From contig CM121342.1 in NCBI GenBank assembly GCA_051530055.1, forward strand, positions 1,116,001-1,180,000: a DNA stretch of 64,000 nucleotides. Direction: 5' to 3'. Below the pieces are notes generated by a model that worked only from the letters and a program-made list of their open reading frames with translations, made no database searches and was not told the DNA's origin. This DNA comes from Neoechinorhynchus agilis (taxonomy: Eukaryota; Acanthocephala). How positions within the stretch are numbered: the first letter of the stretch is position 1; each line of letters opens with the position of its first letter. Below are positions 35,166 through 46,019 of this stretch, one piece after another. Made by a program: the position numbers and the translations under genes.

Positions 35166-36854
35166 ACGATCATCAATTGAGAAAATGTTCCCTTTGAGAT
35201 TATCTCAACGCCGTAGAAATGCAGCCAATGCTTTTTCTAAAAATGCACTCTTTTTAAAATGGTGATTTTGAAGACGCTGAGAATTAAAAGGCACGTTGAA
35301 CGATTTTGATCGGAAATTGTGTACAAAAACGCCTTTTAAATTTTTTTCGATAGTAGACATTTACAATGACCGCGATTGTTTTAGATAATTTTGAACACTT
35401 TTATAAGGTTTTCGTAAAAATATTATAACATTTATATACATATCTAAATGGGTTTGGGTTTTAAGGAACAAGAATATTTTGCTTATAGAAAAAATGGAAT
35501 GATTTGTGCTTAGAACGGATAAATGCATTATATTTATTGTTTTTGTCTTCGACTGGCGAGGTATGTTTTATTTGATGGGTTTCGAACCTTTTCAAGTTAT
35601 CGCATTCAGTAAAGATCAAATCAAAAGTTCTGAATTCGAAGTGCTGGATTATAGGTAAGTTCAAATACTTAGATTTAAAAATTTTTCTTAAGAAATTAAC
35701 CGTGAAATCTTACATCAATATGTCTGATCAAGATTTTCTAAACATCAAATTTACGTGAACATCTATTTGATTTTCTTCGAAAATGCAAATAAACCTGATG
35801 ATGTTTTTTATCATTTTTTTCCGATATTTTATTTTTTCCAGCATGAATCCTTTTTTCAGGGGCATGCAATAGCTTTTAAAGCTCAAGAGTAGGTTTTCCA
35901 TAATCTAGATTTGATTTTTTGTCGATATCAAAACTCAGCAATTCGACGGTGCTAAGAGCGGCAAAGTAAGAATTTTACGTGATACCATGCTTTAAAAACT
36001 TATAACTTCGCCCTTTAACTTTCCGTAGATATTTTAACGCTTGTGCCTTATTTAAGGCGGAGACTTTTAAAATGGAATTTATTTGTAACGTAGAAAAACC
36101 TTTTAAACATCTCCCATAAAACATGCAAAAGGATTCCGCTAAAATTAGTAAAATTTCCTAAAAGCTCTCGTTGACGTTTCAGATCCTTTCTAAATGTAGT
36201 CACTTTTTTTCATTTTTAGCACCATTCGTCCTAGGAAATAAATTTAAATGCACGTTTTTAAATTGAGTATGGAATAATTTTTATGGGAAATTGCTCGAGA
36301 TATAGAGAAGCGATTTATATTTCACAAGCACTCAAAAACGTACATGGGAATTCCTTTTTAAAGACGAAGTGGTTAAAATCTTAAATGTTTATATTAGTGG
36401 AGACTTCATCCAAAAATCGACAATGAACAAACCTGTCGATATTTATGTTCGTTGTATGGGGATTTTCGGATCCTTTGACAAATTCTTAATTCAATTGCGA
36501 CACTTATTGGTAGTGCGAATGCTGCTACTAAAAATTTTCCTATTCATCTTTTAAAATAACATTCCGTGCACTCTTTTTAGTTGAGTAGTTGCTCAAAAAT
36601 CGTGTTTTAACATCTCGAGTAATTTCCTATAATAATTATTCCATGCATTTTTTTGTATGTTGTGCACATTTTATAAATGAAATATTTCTAAAAGCGACTA
36701 CTCAAACTTTCCAATTAATCACTAAACACATCTCGACGAGCCAATTAGTATGACTTTAATTCAAATCTGATGAGTATAGCAACATCCGTATCGCAGCAAT
36801 GCTTCTTAGGAGTATGTATATTTTTGACTTTTATTTAGTCGCATAGAAAATTTT
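35166..36854. other. Intergenic, no gene supported
   Basis: AT-rich spacer. A frame at 36369-36554 is short and unremarkable. Confidence 0.45.
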
Positions 36855-36995
36855 TTAGTGTTATTTTTTAACTTTTCTAGGTTTTACAATAATAAAGCAC
36901 AAAACGTGCAATCACCACAGTCCGCAAAATTGGAGCTTCTCGCCATTTTGTGCTTTATTGTTGTAAAACCTAGAAAAGCTAAAAAAATTACACCA
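36855..36995. repeat. Inverted dimer of a LINE tail (fold-back)
   Basis: Left arm CTTTTCTAGGTTTTACAATA..AAAGCACAAAAC and right arm GTGCTTTATTGTTGTAAAAC..CTAGAAAAG are reverse complements over about 50 nt. The loop and arms match the LINE-tail sequence at 56610-56680 (TTTTGCGGAC.GTGGTGATTG then CTTTATTATTGTAAAACCTA). Confidence 0.78.
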
Positions 36996-37237
36996 AAAGA
37001 AATTAGAAAATCTGCCTCGAAATTTGAATTTCTGAAGGATAATAAATGCCGTAATAACTCTTAAATTAAAATGTGGGTATTAAGTTTCAAGCCAATTAAA
37101 AAATCTAATGGATTATTTGCTTTAATAGGCGTGAAATTAATTCAATATCTTTAACCGTGATACTTTTCCACAACGTTCGTTGGTAGATAAATTCATTTGA
37201 TATTCTAATGCACGATAAAAAATTTCCAAGCTTTTAG

Positions 37238-38041
37238 ATGATCCTGGAATTCATCATACTTACGATTACAACTGCTCGATCCAAACTGATCACCGTTGAC
37301 AATCTCTGGGAGTGTCAAATCGGTGGCTCAACTGAAGTATACGTATCCAGTGAAGATTTCGGAAAATTTAAGACAATCGAATGGCGCCGAGGTGGCGTGT
37401 CAATAACTCCTAATCACAAGCACTTTAATATAACCACTGACCCAAATGGTAGTCGATTGACAATCCAGCGGGTGGTGAGTGTAGATTTTGAAATCAAGAA
37501 ATGGGTTTTCGCTGGCATTGAGTCGAATGGTCGAGAAACAACCCACGATTTTGGACCGATTAGGCAACTTCCATCTGTCGAGGGATTCATCATCGATAAT
37601 AATCCTACTGTAATTAGAGATTCAATAGATAAACGGGCGATGTCACCTCTAAAAGTCCAATGCAAGATCAGCGTCCCTGTAATTGAGAAAAACAAAGTAC
37701 TTATTTCGTGGCTCTTTAGGCAAGAAGGAGCTGATGATTACATCCCGATTTTCGAAAACTTGACTACGACGTCTTACGTGAACGATACTTTGAATTTTGA
37801 TAGCCTTAGTCGAGAAAATCGTGGGCATTATGATTGCCAAATGCAATATGAAACACTGAATTCTTCAATTGTGGCTTTCCTTCGCGTGAAAAACAAATAT
37901 GCAGCATTATGGCCGTTTTTAATAAGTTTGCTCGAAATAGTCGTCTTGGCTCTGCTGGTATTTAGATCTGATCGAAGGGAAACATTAGATGCTGATCTTA
38001 CTTCCGAAAGTGCAAAGGAGTCCTTAGTAAAGAAAAATTGA
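37238..38041 (+). CDS. Basigin/neuroplastin-like Ig membrane protein
   Basis: 267-residue type I protein. Signal-like N-terminus (MILEFIILTITTARS), two Ig domains, one TM and a short tail. The decisive block is the TM region, KYAALWPFLISLLEIVVLALLVF followed by RSDRR, which matches the basigin/neuroplastin signature: ALWPFL plus a glutamate buried in the membrane, used in basigin to bind monocarboxylate transporters. Ig2 has QCKIS, W in LISWLFR and the GHYDCQ end. Ig1 has WECQIG and EWRRGG, but the second cysteine of its disulfide is not seen (KKWVFAG at that place). Several NxS/T sites (NIT, NGS, NLT, NDT, NSS). The ATG immediately follows CTTTTAG. Basigin family members escort lactate transporters to the surface; this role is inferred. 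Confidence 0.85.
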   Translation: MILEFIILTITTARSKLITVDNLWECQIGGSTEVYVSSEDFGKFKTIEWRRGGVSITPNHKHFNITTDPNGSRLTIQRVVSVDFEIKKWVFAGIESNGRETTHDFGPIRQLPSVEGFIIDNNPTVIRDSIDKRAMSPLKVQCKISVPVIEKNKVLISWLFRQEGADDYIPIFENLTTTSYVNDTLNFDSLSRENRGHYDCQMQYETLNSSIVAFLRVKNKYAALWPFLISLLEIVVLALLVFRSDRRETLDADLTSESAKESLVKKN

Positions 38042-38160
38042 ACGATTTAGCTATGTGTTGAATAAAAGTTTGTTCGTTGTCCTTTAAAGACGCGCATTCG
38101 TTGCCATGTAAACGTTTTATACGTTCTTCGTACTTTACGTTGTATGTAAAGATCTGCAAT

Positions 38161-38643
38161 ATGAACTCAACGGAAAATCCTCTTGTTTCCGTAAATATTC
38201 CATCAGGATCCGTACGAAGTCGAAGTTCAGTTAAAAGTAATACAACAAAGGAACCAAGCAGTCATTTTGCTTCTTCGGATGGATATTACAGTCCGCAAAA
38301 TTTGCAAACTTTGGAACCCATACGGGAAAGTACTTCAGGATATCATGAAAGCGAAAAATCAACAACCGATGCCATAACGGTATCAATCAATCGCTTAGTG
38401 GATGATCTAAAAGGAGACGTTGAAGGTAGAGTTAGTTCAAATTCCCACGAGATTCGATATGGATCTAATTTGGTGTCAATTACTAAATGTTGTAGAGGCT
38501 CTTCGGTTTTGAGCAAATATGAGGATAAGCTGGAAAGCTCGGGCACGGGAATCGACAATGTTTATGATTTAAATAATGTTAAAAGGGCGGGCTGTGTAAG
38601 AATTGGTTGCAAGTGCAAATGCCGTTTAAAGAATTTGCAATAA
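38161..38643 (+). CDS. Hypothetical Ser-rich protein with Cys-rich C-terminus (160 aa)
   Basis: ATG at 38161, 120 bp after the basigin-like stop on the same strand. Low-complexity polar sequence (SVRSRSSVKSN, SSHFASSDGYYSP), ending in a basic, cysteine-rich tail (GCVRIGCKCKCRLKNLQ). No TM or signal peptide. I recognise no family. The clean frame and closeness to the upstream gene suggest a real gene or a downstream exon of the basigin locus. Confidence 0.5.
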   Translation: MNSTENPLVSVNIPSGSVRSRSSVKSNTTKEPSSHFASSDGYYSPQNLQTLEPIRESTSGYHESEKSTTDAITVSINRLVDDLKGDVEGRVSSNSHEIRYGSNLVSITKCCRGSSVLSKYEDKLESSGTGIDNVYDLNNVKRAGCVRIGCKCKCRLKNLQ

Positions 38644-39519
38644 ATTGAACACTTAAGCCACATTTACGTGATTTTGAAGAATTAACGTAATGTCAATTAA
38701 ACAATCGTTATCTGATATTTTAAACTGTATCATTATTTCAATTTAAAGTAAAACGTTAATTGCAATTTATCTTCTTAAAACCCAATAAAAAAATTGCGTT
38801 TATTGATTTTCACTCCGTACGACCAACGTTTAACGCAATAAGTCTAATTCCGACCCGATTAACTACTCTATGATCCTAATTGGTTAAACAAACTTAGTTT
38901 ACGAAAACAAACGTAAAAGAGAACTATTTAGTGAGACTACATTAGATAATATCCGGAAATTCCTCTTAATTAAAAGCACAACTTTAGCGGACACAAAAAC
39001 GTAGTAGTTAAAAAATTCTTAGCTTTCACTGTCATTTTTTCTAGAAGTGAGTGATTTATGAGCGTCATATGTTTAAACATTTGAATGGTTAAGCGCATTT
39101 CCTTCTTATGTCGCTTAAAGAATAATAGTTTCGAGAAAATGAAAGTTTTAATGTTGTCAGGTTAGTTAAAAATAGAGCGAAAAATAATAAAACTCGCATC
39201 CGAAGGTATTCTTTTTCTTTTGAGTTCAGCAATAGAACCACGAAAAATGGTCGTCTGTGACACTTACGTTGTACGTATATCCAATGCATTCGCGATTGAT
39301 TGGGTTTTTTTATCTACAGGGCGATATGTCATTTACTGGTGCTCATTACGACTTTACTTCAAAGCTGTATGGATGCAAAGAGGAGCAGGATTACAGTAAA
39401 AGCCATTGTTGAGGAAAAATTTTAAGTATTAAATCTAGTATTATTGATTAGTCATGATTGCTGTTGGAGGATAAAAATTAGTGTAAACTAGGTTATCCAC
39501 GCAGGACTGAATTTATCGC
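38644..39519. other. Intergenic, no gene supported
   Basis: No convincing frame. Nothing recognisable on either strand. Confidence 0.45.
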
Positions 39520-39970
39520 ATAGTACATCGATTTCGGTTAGGGAAGCCGGTGTGTACATCTCCGTCCGGATCCTCAGATACCTCCCGATGAGGCAGGATT
39601 CATCAGTGAATTTCCGCCTCCCTTCAACAGTATTACGTCCTTTTTGGTTATGAGTCATCGGCAGAAATTGACATTTAACCCTTTGACCCAAACGGGAATT
39701 AAGAGCTCTAGTCCACTGGACCACCTCGGCACAACTACGGAATGTACAAACTTCTTCGTCACTTTTGTCTGGTGCCAGCTTTCAATTTTATTTAGCGTAT
39801 ACGTGACTCAGCCGGTCAATGATGAGTCCCGCCTCATCGGGAGGTATCTGAGGATCCGGACGGAGATGTACAAACCCATTACCGTACGGTCATGGGTATT
39901 TAGCACAGACCAGCGCTTCCCAGACCAAAATCGGTGGCTATGTGCTCAAATTCAGCCGTGTATGGATACC
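39520..39970. repeat. Two SINE copies in inverted orientation
   Basis: ACATCTCCGTCCGGATCCTC..CCCGATGAGGC (from 39555) and GCCTCATCGGG..GAGGATCCGGACGGAGATGT (to 39872) are reverse complements. The match continues outward (ATTTCGGTTAGGGAAGC against GCTTCCCAGACCAAAAT). Between them lies a tRNA-like segment on the minus strand with TGGTCCAGTGGACTAGAGC. Same family as 31670-31880. Confidence 0.72.
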
Positions 39971-40194
39971 TTAATTTACACGGACAAATGTAACCGGCTG
40001 AGCCCCGCAGAAAACAAGAATATTCTGATGCTATTTGTACTTTAAAGCAACTAAGAAATCAATTCTTTTTCGAAAATATTGCCTTTTATTTTAGCGATAG
40101 CTGAACATAACAGCAATTTTAGTGAATTTGGGTTTGATGAACAAAGAAGTGCTGTCGAATTGTGTTTTAGTTAAACTTCATCTATTCCTGAAAC

Positions 40195-40290
40195 CAAGAT
40201 CTATTTGTTCTCTCTCGAATGTGCATGAGGACCCAAAGGTACATGGCTCCTCTTCATTGTGACTTTCTAATAAAACGTGTTATTATTACT
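40195..40290 (+). mobile_element. Jockey/CR1-like LINE 3' tail
   Basis: TCTCGAATGTGCATGAGGA..CAAAGGTACATGGCTCC..TAATAAAACGTGTTATTATT matches the 3' UTR of the copies at 33413-33805 and 46303-46693, with more divergence, so it is an older insertion. Confidence 0.65.
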
Positions 40291-40418
40291 GTCGTTTTGA
40301 TCATTATAACGATTTTCCCCGTTCAAGCAAAAATTACGCTCATAAGGATGAAATCCTTAAGAAGAGATTCATTACTAAAAATCGCTAATTTTATATTAAC
40401 ATGCATCATTGAATTTTT

Positions 40419-42601
40419 TTACAATCTTCGGAAATCACATTTCATAAATCGGTAGAACGCCCTTTTGAACTGTTGATTAGCTAAAGCATAACATAACGGA
40501 TTGACAGGACTATTTAGATAGCACATATAATAAAACAGCAAGTATACATGGTTGAGTGCTTTACTGTGTTGGCAGATTGAACAGAAGTTATAAATAATCG
40601 AGTATACATGCCAAGGAGTCCAACAAATAACGAATGCACCCAGGATGATAGTTATGGTTCTTAATGATTTCGCTGCTTTTCGCCGTCTTTTCGTTTTATG
40701 TTTGGATACGTTCCGTGGGAGATTTCGCAGCAACAAAGATTCCACTGGAAACGGAGAAGCCACAGCAGATGATTTTATATCTGCGTGCTCATGCTTCTTA
40801 AGAGGCGATCGAATGCAGCATAATGAAAAACGTGATTGCTTAACAGACTTCGGGGGTGGTTCGAGCTGATGTTCATTGTCCTTAGTTGGTTCATCTCCGT
40901 AATAAACACATTCTCAGCTGGCATACGCGACTATTAAAAGTATCTTACCCTCTAAATTGTTGACTAGCGTATAAATATTAACGGTTGATTTTTACGGTTC
41001 TAAAAAACGTAAATAAACATCATAATTTTTCTAGAGTATTTTTTGAAGGGTCATTAATAATATCCATCGGTCCACCACGTGTACTATCCTGAATATCATG
41101 AAGACTTAATGAGGCATCTAAGTTCGAGTTAGCAGAAAGTGAATATTCATGAATATTGTTCCGTTTTATGTCGAATGACTGATTCTGCAAATCAGTATTA
41201 AAATTAAATCTAAAAATAGCGGACTAAAATTTTTAAACAAAAGAATAATGCTAAAACATTGAGTTCGAAATCAAAATTTGCCTAATAGAATTCGTGATTA
41301 TCGAAAAAAATTCGGCGAAAAACAAAAATAAATTAAAGTCGTTCTATGTCATCTAATTCTTGGCAAAAATCGCTACGGTATACTATTTTCTCTTATCTAA
41401 AATTAAATAATATTTAAAACAATATCGTTAGGCCAAACTAAAAACGCCAGGACGATGTGAAACTCTATTCCCTTAGTTGCTGCAAAGTGGAACACTTGCA
41501 AATTACCGTTGTCCTGGGTGCAAAGTGCCAAGCTGCAATAAGTTCTATACTTTAAAATGTGCATTTCTAAAGTGACAAATCTCCAACCGAACTAAGCTCA
41601 GAGATTGTGTTTTGGTGGGAAGTTGAAGACGAAGATTCCTCGTAATTGTTTGAAGAACTTTGATTAACACAAGCAGGCAGTTTTGCTGACCGATTGAAAG
41701 TAATAGCAGCGATGCTTTTCATTGTCCTATCGGACGATTCGACAAGCGAAGCCATTCGTTTCGCCTTATCTCGGGACTTTTTTTCCAAATTAGACGCTAT
41801 TCGATATATTTGAACATATAGAACAATCATGACCAGTAGCGTGACCCAAAAATATGCGAGAGTGAGAAATAAATTAAAGTATTTGTTTTCCTTCCATCGA
41901 ACGTCACAAACCCCTGTTTCCGGATCAAGATTTTCCTTTTTTTCTTTACTGAACTTGGGATAGAGGAAAGTAGCACCAAAGAATATAAGACTGGGCACTG
42001 CCCAGGATGCGCAAATAGCTAACTGAACACGTCGCCTTGTTCTGAGTCGTCTATATTTAGCAGGGATTTTAACAGAGCAATATCGATCTATCGTAATAAA
42101 TAGAACTGTCCATATACTAATGAGGCATTTGGCAGATTTCTCAACTAAAGATTTTGAGACATCTGCCTTTAATGTATAATCAACAGATAACCATAAATCA
42201 CAACAGAAAGTATTGAAGGGCCATCGTTGATTAGCGTAGATATAGGCCGTTAGGAACGGGATAGAGAATGTTCCAATGAAGAAATCACTAACTCCGAGTG
42301 AGCAGAGAAAGAGATTTGACGGTTGTCTGATTTGTCGATCAAGATAGAAGGCGAGAATGACAAAGACGTTACCGAGTGTCGTGGTGATACTGATGAGAAC
42401 ATTGATGGCGACAATGAAGTTTTTGAGGAAACATGAACCTAGATAATGTTCCTTGCAGTTATTTGCATGTAGATCCACAACCTCTTGAAACGATCCAGAA
42501 TCCTTGAAAGGTACTTTTGTGGACAGAGAGACAAAGTCGAAAAACCATTTCTCGTTTTCAAAGTCCCGTATGAAATTTCCTGTGAAACTAGAGTTTTTCA
42601 T
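40419..42601 (-). CDS. Muscarinic acetylcholine receptor (invertebrate B/GAR-2-like)
   Basis: Seven-TM G-protein-coupled receptor. Exon 1 (42601 to about 41590) has TM1 with GNVFVILAFYLDRQIRQPSN, TM2 LCSLGVSDFFIG, TM3 CDLWLSVDYT (the Asp that binds acetylcholine), FITIDRYCSVKIPAKYRRLRT (DRY block), TM4 and TM5 (AYFWVTLLVMIVLYVQIYRIASNLEKK). A likely exon at about 41045-41185 encodes part of the long third loop. The last exon (about 40917-40419) has KAAKSLRTITIILGAFVICW (TM6 with WTP), NSPVNPLCYALANQQFKRAF (TM7). NSP.NP.CYALANQQFK is typical of the GAR-2/type-B group. Within TM3, after DYT, a 42-nt hairpin-forming insert (42131-42172) would break the helix if translated; it is proposed to be spliced out. 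Confidence 0.9.
42131..42172 (-). other. Candidate 42-nt hairpin intron in muscarinic receptor TM3
   Basis: Translates in frame as LKADVSKSLVEKSA, between DYT and CLIS, where the family has only one residue (DYTxCL). It contains GGCAGATGTCTCAA / TTGAGAAATCTGCC, a 14-nt inverted repeat with one mismatch and a 9-nt loop (42131-42167). Removal leaves DYT-L-CLIS or DYT-K-CLIS, restoring TM3. No GT-AG borders exist. Confidence 0.66.
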
Positions 42602-44770
42602 TGCTTCGTTTGCTGTCTTGATAGGCCAGAAGATTAGTACATTGCTCCAACATGGATTTTATCGACTATAAACAGAAGAGGACATTTGGAAAAGATAAGA
42701 TTTTTCACTATATCAAACATGCACACAAGAAAAGTCGAGATCGTCAGTATTTGTGCAAAAGCTGGAAAGTAGTCATTTAAAGTGCTATAGAGCACTAATG
42801 ATGTTGCCATATCTACAACCAAACAGCAAAATCCCGCCTAGAATGTCATTTCGCGCTGAAAATTCATTGATAACCTGCCTTAATTGTTGACAGATTCCTT
42901 TTGGGGAGAAGCTTTCTGTTGGTGAAAAGGAAGGTGAAAAGTGTCATTTTTTATTGTGCTTTATTCTACACGCCACAATTACATAGTACAATAGAGAAAG
43001 CAAAAACCAAAATTGGATATTGAAAAGCGAGGAAGTGGGTGTATACGAATGAGAAATTTCATCGTTCGGACTGTTGCGCTTTATGCTTTGAAAGAGAGCG
43101 AAACAAAATTTGATAGTTTTTGGTTAGGTTGTGCGGAGTGGCGGAGCTGCCTAACGAACGGAAGATTGAAATAGATTCTAAGGCAGGCAGAGAAGGGATG
43201 TATGGAGGGAAAAGCATATTAAGAATGCAAATTGCGACTCCTATTTCTTGAAAGCAGACAAAAAATATGATTTTGTCAGTTATTATTTCTCATGTCACAT
43301 AATACTTTATTAAGGCTCTATGTGTTCAATTTTCACTGATGGGTTCTCTTGGGACTATTTGAGATTGTCATAATCAAGATTAATCAAGCAATCAACGGAC
43401 TTGATGCTCTTCAAACAAACGCGCTTGCTCTGTCACTGCGCTCGAGCAAAATGAAGCATTGCTCGTGGCATATAAAAACTGAGCGAAACCCGTATCAAGT
43501 TAAAATTACATTGTGTTAATATTCGAAGCGCAGTGCACTGGCAGCGTTCGATTTTTTCCGGCCCGACTTACCTTCCCCTCAAGCGTGAACGTAGCTTGGT
43601 ATGCTATTTTTCTCAATATATACAGACGAAAGCGTTGAAGATATATAATGTTAAATCAATTTATCACTCACACAGCTCTATATGTCCCAAAATCTTACCT
43701 CATTAACGAGAAGACTTAAACTCTTTTAGCTGATATGACAAGCCGGAGGAATACCGAATGCCTGTGCAATAGTTTTTCGGCGTAGTTCTTGTTTTAAATT
43801 AGATAACGCCGGTCCGCTTCCCAGGGTGTTGTAATATATAGAGGGAAAACACGAGATCAATTATTAGTCAAAGACTTATACGAGCTCACTTAACAATAGT
43901 ACACCCGTTGGCGGATGGAAGCTACAATGAAACAATGATAATATGAGTGTGGATGAAAGTACAACGACGTGTAATTTAATCATAAAGGCAAAACAGAAGA
44001 TTACAAGTGCTGAACCGAATCATGCCCCCTAAAAGCTAAAAGATCATCGACATAAACAATCTGGAGCTGGTTGGTGGCATTTTAGAAGACTTTAGGTGTC
44101 AGACATGGCGTGTCAATCATTTTTGCTGGATATGATCGACATTTATTCGAAATCAGGATCGATAAACGCGAAAATGGCAGACATCTGAAGCTTATCAAGA
44201 AACTACATGGCACGGACGTTTCTGAAGCAAGTGAGTTGAATGCGCTGAAGCTCCAAATATACTTAATTCTCTAAATTAACCACTAGATTTTGGATAAACA
44301 ACCTTTAATAGAAATTCTATCTTAAGTAATTCCTCTTTGTGAAAAAAATAAAAGGGATTCATTAAACTAATCTTGAATGCGCCATGCTGAAATTATAACA
44401 GTGAGAAGGTAGCAATAAAATACAATATTGAATATTTTAAATACCATGTCGTACAGTATAACTTTAAAACTTTTCTCTGTTTCACAATTGTCAATACATT
44501 TACTTCCAATTTTATTCAAATAAAAATACAGAATTTGTGGCTTTGTACACTGTAACCACAGTGAAACAATTTGAAAAGAATTAAGATATTTATACTTGAT
44601 TTTAAAATATCCGCTTTCTAGAGCAGAAATGTTAAAGGCTTTTCAAAAAATTAAAAGTAAAATATTAAATGCACGTGTGGAAAAAATTGTATGCAACAAC
44701 AAATGCTTCATTGTTCACATAGGGAAAATCTATAGTTTTTCGCGGATCTTTTTTTATCAATAAACACTTT
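42602..44770. other. Intergenic, receptor upstream region
   Basis: No gene supported. A 62-residue minus frame at 42634-42822 may lie in the receptor 5' UTR. GGCATATAAAAACTGAGCG near 43468 resembles a TATA box but no gene follows it convincingly. Confidence 0.4.
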
Positions 44771-44980
44771 TATATTCTTGTTGTGCGAATCAAACACTGA
44801 GACTCATTTTTATTGTTTAATATTTCGTGGACAAAATCCACCTCGTCAGACATTGTTTTCGAATTCGAAGAAAAATTCGAATTTTTCTTCGAAAATAATG
44901 TCTGACGAGGTGGAGTTTGTCCACGAAATATTAAGCAATAAAAATGAGTCTCGGTGTTTGATCTGCACAGCAAGAATATC
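44771..44980. repeat. Long near-perfect palindrome (fold-back element)
   Basis: Arms of about 100 nt with fewer than ten mismatches. The left arm runs TATTCTTGTTGTGC ... AATATTTCGTGGACAAAAT..CCACCTCGTCAGACATT; the right arm is its reverse complement. The centre is a further palindrome (TTCGAATTCGAA). Both strands carry a shadow frame of similar sequence. The core ATATTTCG...CCTCGTCA.(A)CATT recalls the arms at 34220-34320 and 49877-50095, suggesting one superfamily. Confidence 0.88.
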
Positions 44981-46019
44981 TTTCCACCCGAATGTGATCT
45001 TGCATGAAATAAACACTTTTATATGACGGAAAGCAACGATGAACTTTTTTCTAGAATAAAATTTTCACACTTCTTGAAACTCTAATGTACACTTAAAACG
45101 CATTTCACCCACTCTGTCTCCGCTTGTACTTCAATTCACCAATAAATTCATCGTCAGTAATGAAGCTTGACTAAGAATCCTAATCTCTCTTGAGAATACG
45201 AAATTGATCCAAGGGGAATAGACTTCATCTCTACAGGAAGTTCTTGAGGCCAAGTAGACGATTGTGTAATCGGAAAGCGACAAATGAGACGTAAATAGAA
45301 ATCAAAAGGGGTGATTTTAAATGCCTGAGATTTACAAACTTACCAACTTTTCTGTGGAATACCTGATTTGACGCGATTCTCATTCGGTATTAATAGATAT
45401 TCTTCACTTATATACATGTCTCAAATGCGCCACGGATTTGGTCGTTGTAATGTGAAAACAACAGTTTCCCTGGATACATACCGTAAAGTGGTATTTCTTC
45501 ACACGCAAGCACCTTTCGATGACAGTTCCTTTTTCGCGAACGCCGAATGTCGACCTTTAGCCTTTATTTCATGTAAACTCATGAGTGATCTTTATATTAT
45601 TGGCAACGTTCATGATGGATCGTAATATAAAAGCGGTTCCGGTCAATTTTTACCAATACCCACTAGATGTTTTTCATAAGATAATTCCAGTAATTAAAGC
45701 ATGTCTTCCATTTTCATGATCTGTAATTATTTCGCCAAAAACATTCAAGATGGTTCGTGCGATATGCCGATCGAGTCAATATTTATTATGAAAAACGAGT
45801 AACTTCAGAATATTTTTTGAAATCTGAATTATACCATACGATAAATTTCCACATTTTTCACAAAGTTTTTATACCAAGCTTTGAGAGATGACATCCCAGG
45901 GTTATTGCTCGCGACAAACTAAATCTTTATTAACAAACTTACCTTTGCCAAATAATTACTACTTCAGGATTGTTCAGATTTCGTTCTAAACTGATGGCAG
46001 ATCCACTGGCTGTCTTCTT
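44981..46019. other. Intergenic, no gene supported
   Basis: An 85-residue frame at 45368-45625 has no recognisable feature. Nothing else seen. Confidence 0.4.

Noticed and set aside
43460-43620. TATA-box promoter with a downstream gene
   Set aside because: TATAAAAA is present by chance in AT-rich DNA and no coding exon follows on that strand.
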